Assembly (NCBI RefSeq): GCF_964355755.1
Contig: NC_092677.1
Coordinates: 12,424,601-12,488,600 of the forward strand
Source: Antedon mediterranea
Lineage: Eukaryota > Echinodermata > Crinoidea > Comatulida > Antedonidae
Length of the DNA: 64,000 nucleotides
Reading direction: 5' to 3'
Part shown: in pieces, positions 60,574-64,000 of the stretch
How the letters are laid out: each line of letters opens with the position of its first letter
Numbering within the stretch: the first letter of the stretch is position 1
Program-made: the position numbers and the translations under genes
Notes under the pieces: generated by a model
What the model was told of the DNA's origin: nothing
The model's database searches: none
Seen by the model: only the letters and a program-made list of their open reading frames with translations

Positions 60574-63500
60574 GTAGGACAGGTTAATTTAAATATTTTT
60601 ATTTATTGCTTCTTGACATTTATGAATTTGGTGTAAAAGGATACAGGCTCCACTGTTAAAGAAATATAGACAAGTATGCAAGATAGGAAGAAATGAAGGT
60701 TCATCATTTTAGAGATATTTCATTGTTCTAAATTTATTTATTACATGGTTATGGTTGAGTTAAAGTAGAAATTGCTTTATGATCTTGATCTAAATTCAAA
60801 TTCAAATATTCTTTATTCATCCTCAATAGTGAAAATATACAACAACAATATATGAGAACATAAAAAGATGAAAAGGAAACACACTGAAACACTGCTTACT
60901 GCAGTTGTACTTGTAATGTAATAGATTAATGTTGGTTGGAAAGCATGAAGTGAGACGAACTTCAGCCTATCAAAATAACCTAATTAATACTAAAATTCTC
61001 CAGTAATTAGTGAATTATTTCATTTTTGTGAACAATTTTCTATGAAAGAGCATTGTCATAGAACACAGTGTGGGTTCTTATTATAGTGAAAATCCACCAA
61101 ACAATGTTTGTTAATCTGTTTACCTTGGACATGAACAAAACTTCACTTTATATATTTTCTGTCTTTGGGCAAATCTGGATTAAATGATTTAGTTACACAC
61201 TTCATGTTTTGTTTTACTGACTATAGTTTTGCTGAAACACTGTTTGTTTAGTAAAATGGAAGGATTTGTTTGTTAAATTCAAGTTTAAAACTAGGTATAA
61301 AATAAGATACCTCCAAGGTTGAACTATTGCACTTCGTAAGTCCATAGTCAGGATGTATATACAGAGGTTTATCTAGAAAAGGGAAAAAATCATCATGATC
61401 AGGTAGGCTAGTTAGGCTGGGTGCCCTTCCAAATTCTACCCAGCGAAACTGTTCAGTAGCCTACACGATTGTATGTTATTTTCATATACAAAAGTAAACA
61501 AAAAGTTCATTTGATTTTATTAGCATGGGCATTTTGCAATCGGTTGGTCATCTTTACCCCAAAGTTTACTTTAACAATGTATATAGATTCATAGGTGATA
61601 ATTTTATTCTGTCTTTGATGTGGTTTCGTTTAAGGAATGTATATATCATTTGTGTAGATTACTTGGGCTACTCAATTCAATAGGAATTCTTAATGATACA
61701 AATTACTCATTTTAGTACTCCTAAAAGATTAAGCCGCTAATTAAATGTTCGGTTTCCCATTTAGATGAGTTTTGTTAACGCTTTCTCTACAACGTTTTGT
61801 CGGACATACCTCAGGTCTCCTTTCAATACTTTGGGTTAATTTCTTAATAGGTACAAATTGGCTGTTGATTCCATTTAATCAAAGTGTTTATTGTTTAAAA
61901 GATTAGGCTAGATTAGACTGCTATCTTTGATGTTTTGTTCACATATTCTTTGTTGTTCCTGGAGGCCAGGGCTAGGCCTTTCATTAGGGGTCTGCAAGAT
62001 AAACGAAGCACTGTGGACAGTGATTGTCGGTATCTTTAATCCCATGCCTTCACATTTAAGCCACAGGGGTTCTACAAACGGCTAATGATAATGGTGTTTT
62101 ACCAAACTAAACAATCTTTTGTCTTATGTAGGTCTCCTTTATAGTCTGTATATATTGACGGTTCGTAAGGGCTCAAATAAAGACATTGTGATGGAATGTT
62201 TAGAATGTGGAGCCATTCTTATATTGTTTACTATTTTGCAAGTAACAGTTTCAATTTAAATTCAGTTTACATCAGAACATCGTGGAGGAATGAAATATAG
62301 ACTTTAAAGAGGTGTATGTTTTGTTTACAGTGTTATTATGTGCGGATTTCTTTTGTCTTGATGTTATCTGTTAGGAATCAGGTAATTTTATGTTTGATAG
62401 TTTATATCAGAAAATCTTTAATGTATTAATGAAAACAATTTTTTAGGTACCACACATTTTTGTTCAAATAATTTTGACAAGCCAAAACTTTTGTAAAATT
62501 TTTTTAGAATATAATAAATGAATGATATTTAATATTAATGTACTTAGTTGCTTCTAGTGTTCTTAAGAAAAACTGGAATATTTCTTTAGTTCATTCTGAT
62601 AATGATTAATCGTTCTAATTTATTCGATACCAGCATGTTTCAGTTAAAAAGGGTTTTAGCCCCATTGCTTTGTTTCTTTGATCTTTGTAAGGGGGATTAG
62701 CTGATTGTGGGAGGAGTAAATAAATCATGTTTTCCGCACTTGACAGTGGTAAATAAAGGAGGTAAGATCAAAGGAATGTACACTATACAAGGTGAGATAA
62801 TGCTGAATTAACAGCAGCTGGTGGTAGAGACTCTAGGCATTGCTTAATTGCTGGTAATGTATTCTTAAGTATTTCATGGGTAGACACGGAGGATGGTTAA
62901 CATGTTATAAGGTTCTCTTCTATGTTATTATTAGATATAATTAAATATTAAGACAATTTAGTAAGTATTATATAATATTTCTTGTTTGATATTGTAGTTA
63001 GCCATTGGCTAATAATAATTATGACATTGTAGGAGCTGTAGATTGAAATGTCAAATTCTTAAAATGTCCTCTTTTGTGGAGTTGCACTATTTTATGTGAA
63101 ATTATTCAGTGGAGTAGTAAGTATGGCTATTCATAGAAAATATCATTTTCTATTATATCCAAGGAAACTCGGAAAATCGTTTATATTAGTATAAAGATGT
63201 CAACATATTATTTTTCTTTTATTATTTTTATATATTTTTGTTAGAAATTTGTATTATAGGTAAACAATAATTGATTTGGCTCTAGACTTGAAAGTAATTA
63301 TGTGTATATTCAGGGAAGTCTCCCTTCAAATAAGATGACATCTAGAACATGTGCTAATTAGAATCTTATCTAATTAGGACATGGAGGAATTATTAGGGTT
63401 AATAGTTGATATTACGTGGACCATTGATGATTACTTTTTTTAATTGGAGTCAGGCGTAACTTTTATTTTAATCTTTTATATTTACTGGTTTAGTGTAGTA

Positions 63501-64000
63501 CTGTTAAATAGCTTTATTTAACTATACTATTTATGAAATATTTTATTTATAATTTCACATTTTTTTTGAAAAAAACAATGTGATGTGATCACTACCATAT
63601 TAATTTGAGTATATCACTATCATATTTGGGCACATCACACTTTTTTTGTCAAACTAGTTTGATAGTGTAGACAGATCTAGTCTAGCCAGCGGCAAGATTG
63701 ATGATGTAGCTCTAAAAGGGGTCAACCAGTTGCTGATAGAGGGCAGCCTATGTAATCATGTTGATTTATGAGTTTCATAAAGTTGTGTATTTTACATTTA
63801 TGAACACTTCAAAAAAATGTAATTACTGTATTATGATGATTGATCTCAAATAAATTTTTCTTTTTTAATATAATCTTTCTTCTTTTTTTTCCAAAAAATA
63901 TCAAGTTTGCAACAATTACCAATTTTTGAATGTTAAATTTTACTATAATTTATTTTTGATTTTTTAAATTAATTAAAATTAAAAATTTCTTTTTTTTTGC
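60574..64000. other. Intron 13, incomplete
   Basis: 3.4 kb from donor GTAGGA to the window end. AT-rich, with one MITE remnant. No acceptor and exon that continue the family sequence are evident. Confidence 0.5.
63566..63681. mobile_element. MITE, CTCTGTCTACAC family, copy 7 (right part)
   Basis: Two catatcactaNcatatttggg-type words are followed by gtcaaactagtttgatagtgtagacag. The left terminus is missing. Confidence 0.72.

Noticed and set aside
1-64000. Bacterial-type systems such as operons, CRISPR arrays or phage modules
   Set aside because: The window is clearly animal nuclear DNA with spliced exons; no such signal exists.

Overview
This is a window of an AT-rich, intron-rich animal genome. 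It holds no bacterial-type gene organisation, no rRNA gene and no intact tRNA gene. The frequent aggcct/ctaggcct words, tRNA-derived SINEs and many small inverted-repeat elements resemble invertebrate deuterostome genomes, perhaps an echinoderm. That placement is an impression, not a proof.

One protein-coding gene on the + strand dominates. From about 5.9 kb to past the right edge I can join thirteen exons whose splice sites and codon phases agree at every junction. Together they give 2259 nt, or 753 codons, with no stop. From memory of the vertebrate proteins, the product belongs to the PLEKHG4 (puratrophin-1) / PLEKHG4B / KIAA1755 family. The order is a conserved N-terminal module (exons 1-3), a basic serine-rich linker with two SKIP motifs (exon 3), a charged linker (exons 4-5), a SEC14/CRAL-TRIO-like domain (exons 5-9) and a helical spectrin-repeat-like region (exons 10-13). 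Any RhoGEF (DH-PH) module would lie to the right of the window, so GEF-bearing PLEKHG4/4B type and GEF-less KIAA1755 type cannot be told apart here.

Two further pieces suggest regulated isoforms. A second ATG-containing first exon (29427-29517) ends in the same phase as exon 3 and would splice to exon 4, giving a protein without the N-terminal module and the SKIP motifs. A 12-nt, phase-0 microexon candidate (44965-44976) lies between the exons for the SEC14-like core.

Layout: 1-5.9 kb is upstream sequence with repeats and one inverted-repeat element. Intron 1 (5.96-9.55 kb) has a 29-bp minisatellite and an octamer-bearing repeat. Intron 2 (9.75-27.76 kb) is 18 kb and full of mobile-element remnants, including a Mutator-like foldback, a TTAA-flanked element, nested elements, a 20/25-bp minisatellite and a SINE. 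Exons 3-6 lie at 27.8-37.4 kb. Intron 6 (37.4-44.6 kb) has a palindrome-rich element, the second TTAA-flanked copy and a CpG-rich repeat block. Exons 7-10 cluster at 44.6-48.1 kb. Exons 11-13 are at 54.35, 59.5 and 60.4 kb, followed by an intron that runs off the window. The mobile elements are all non-coding as far as I can see.
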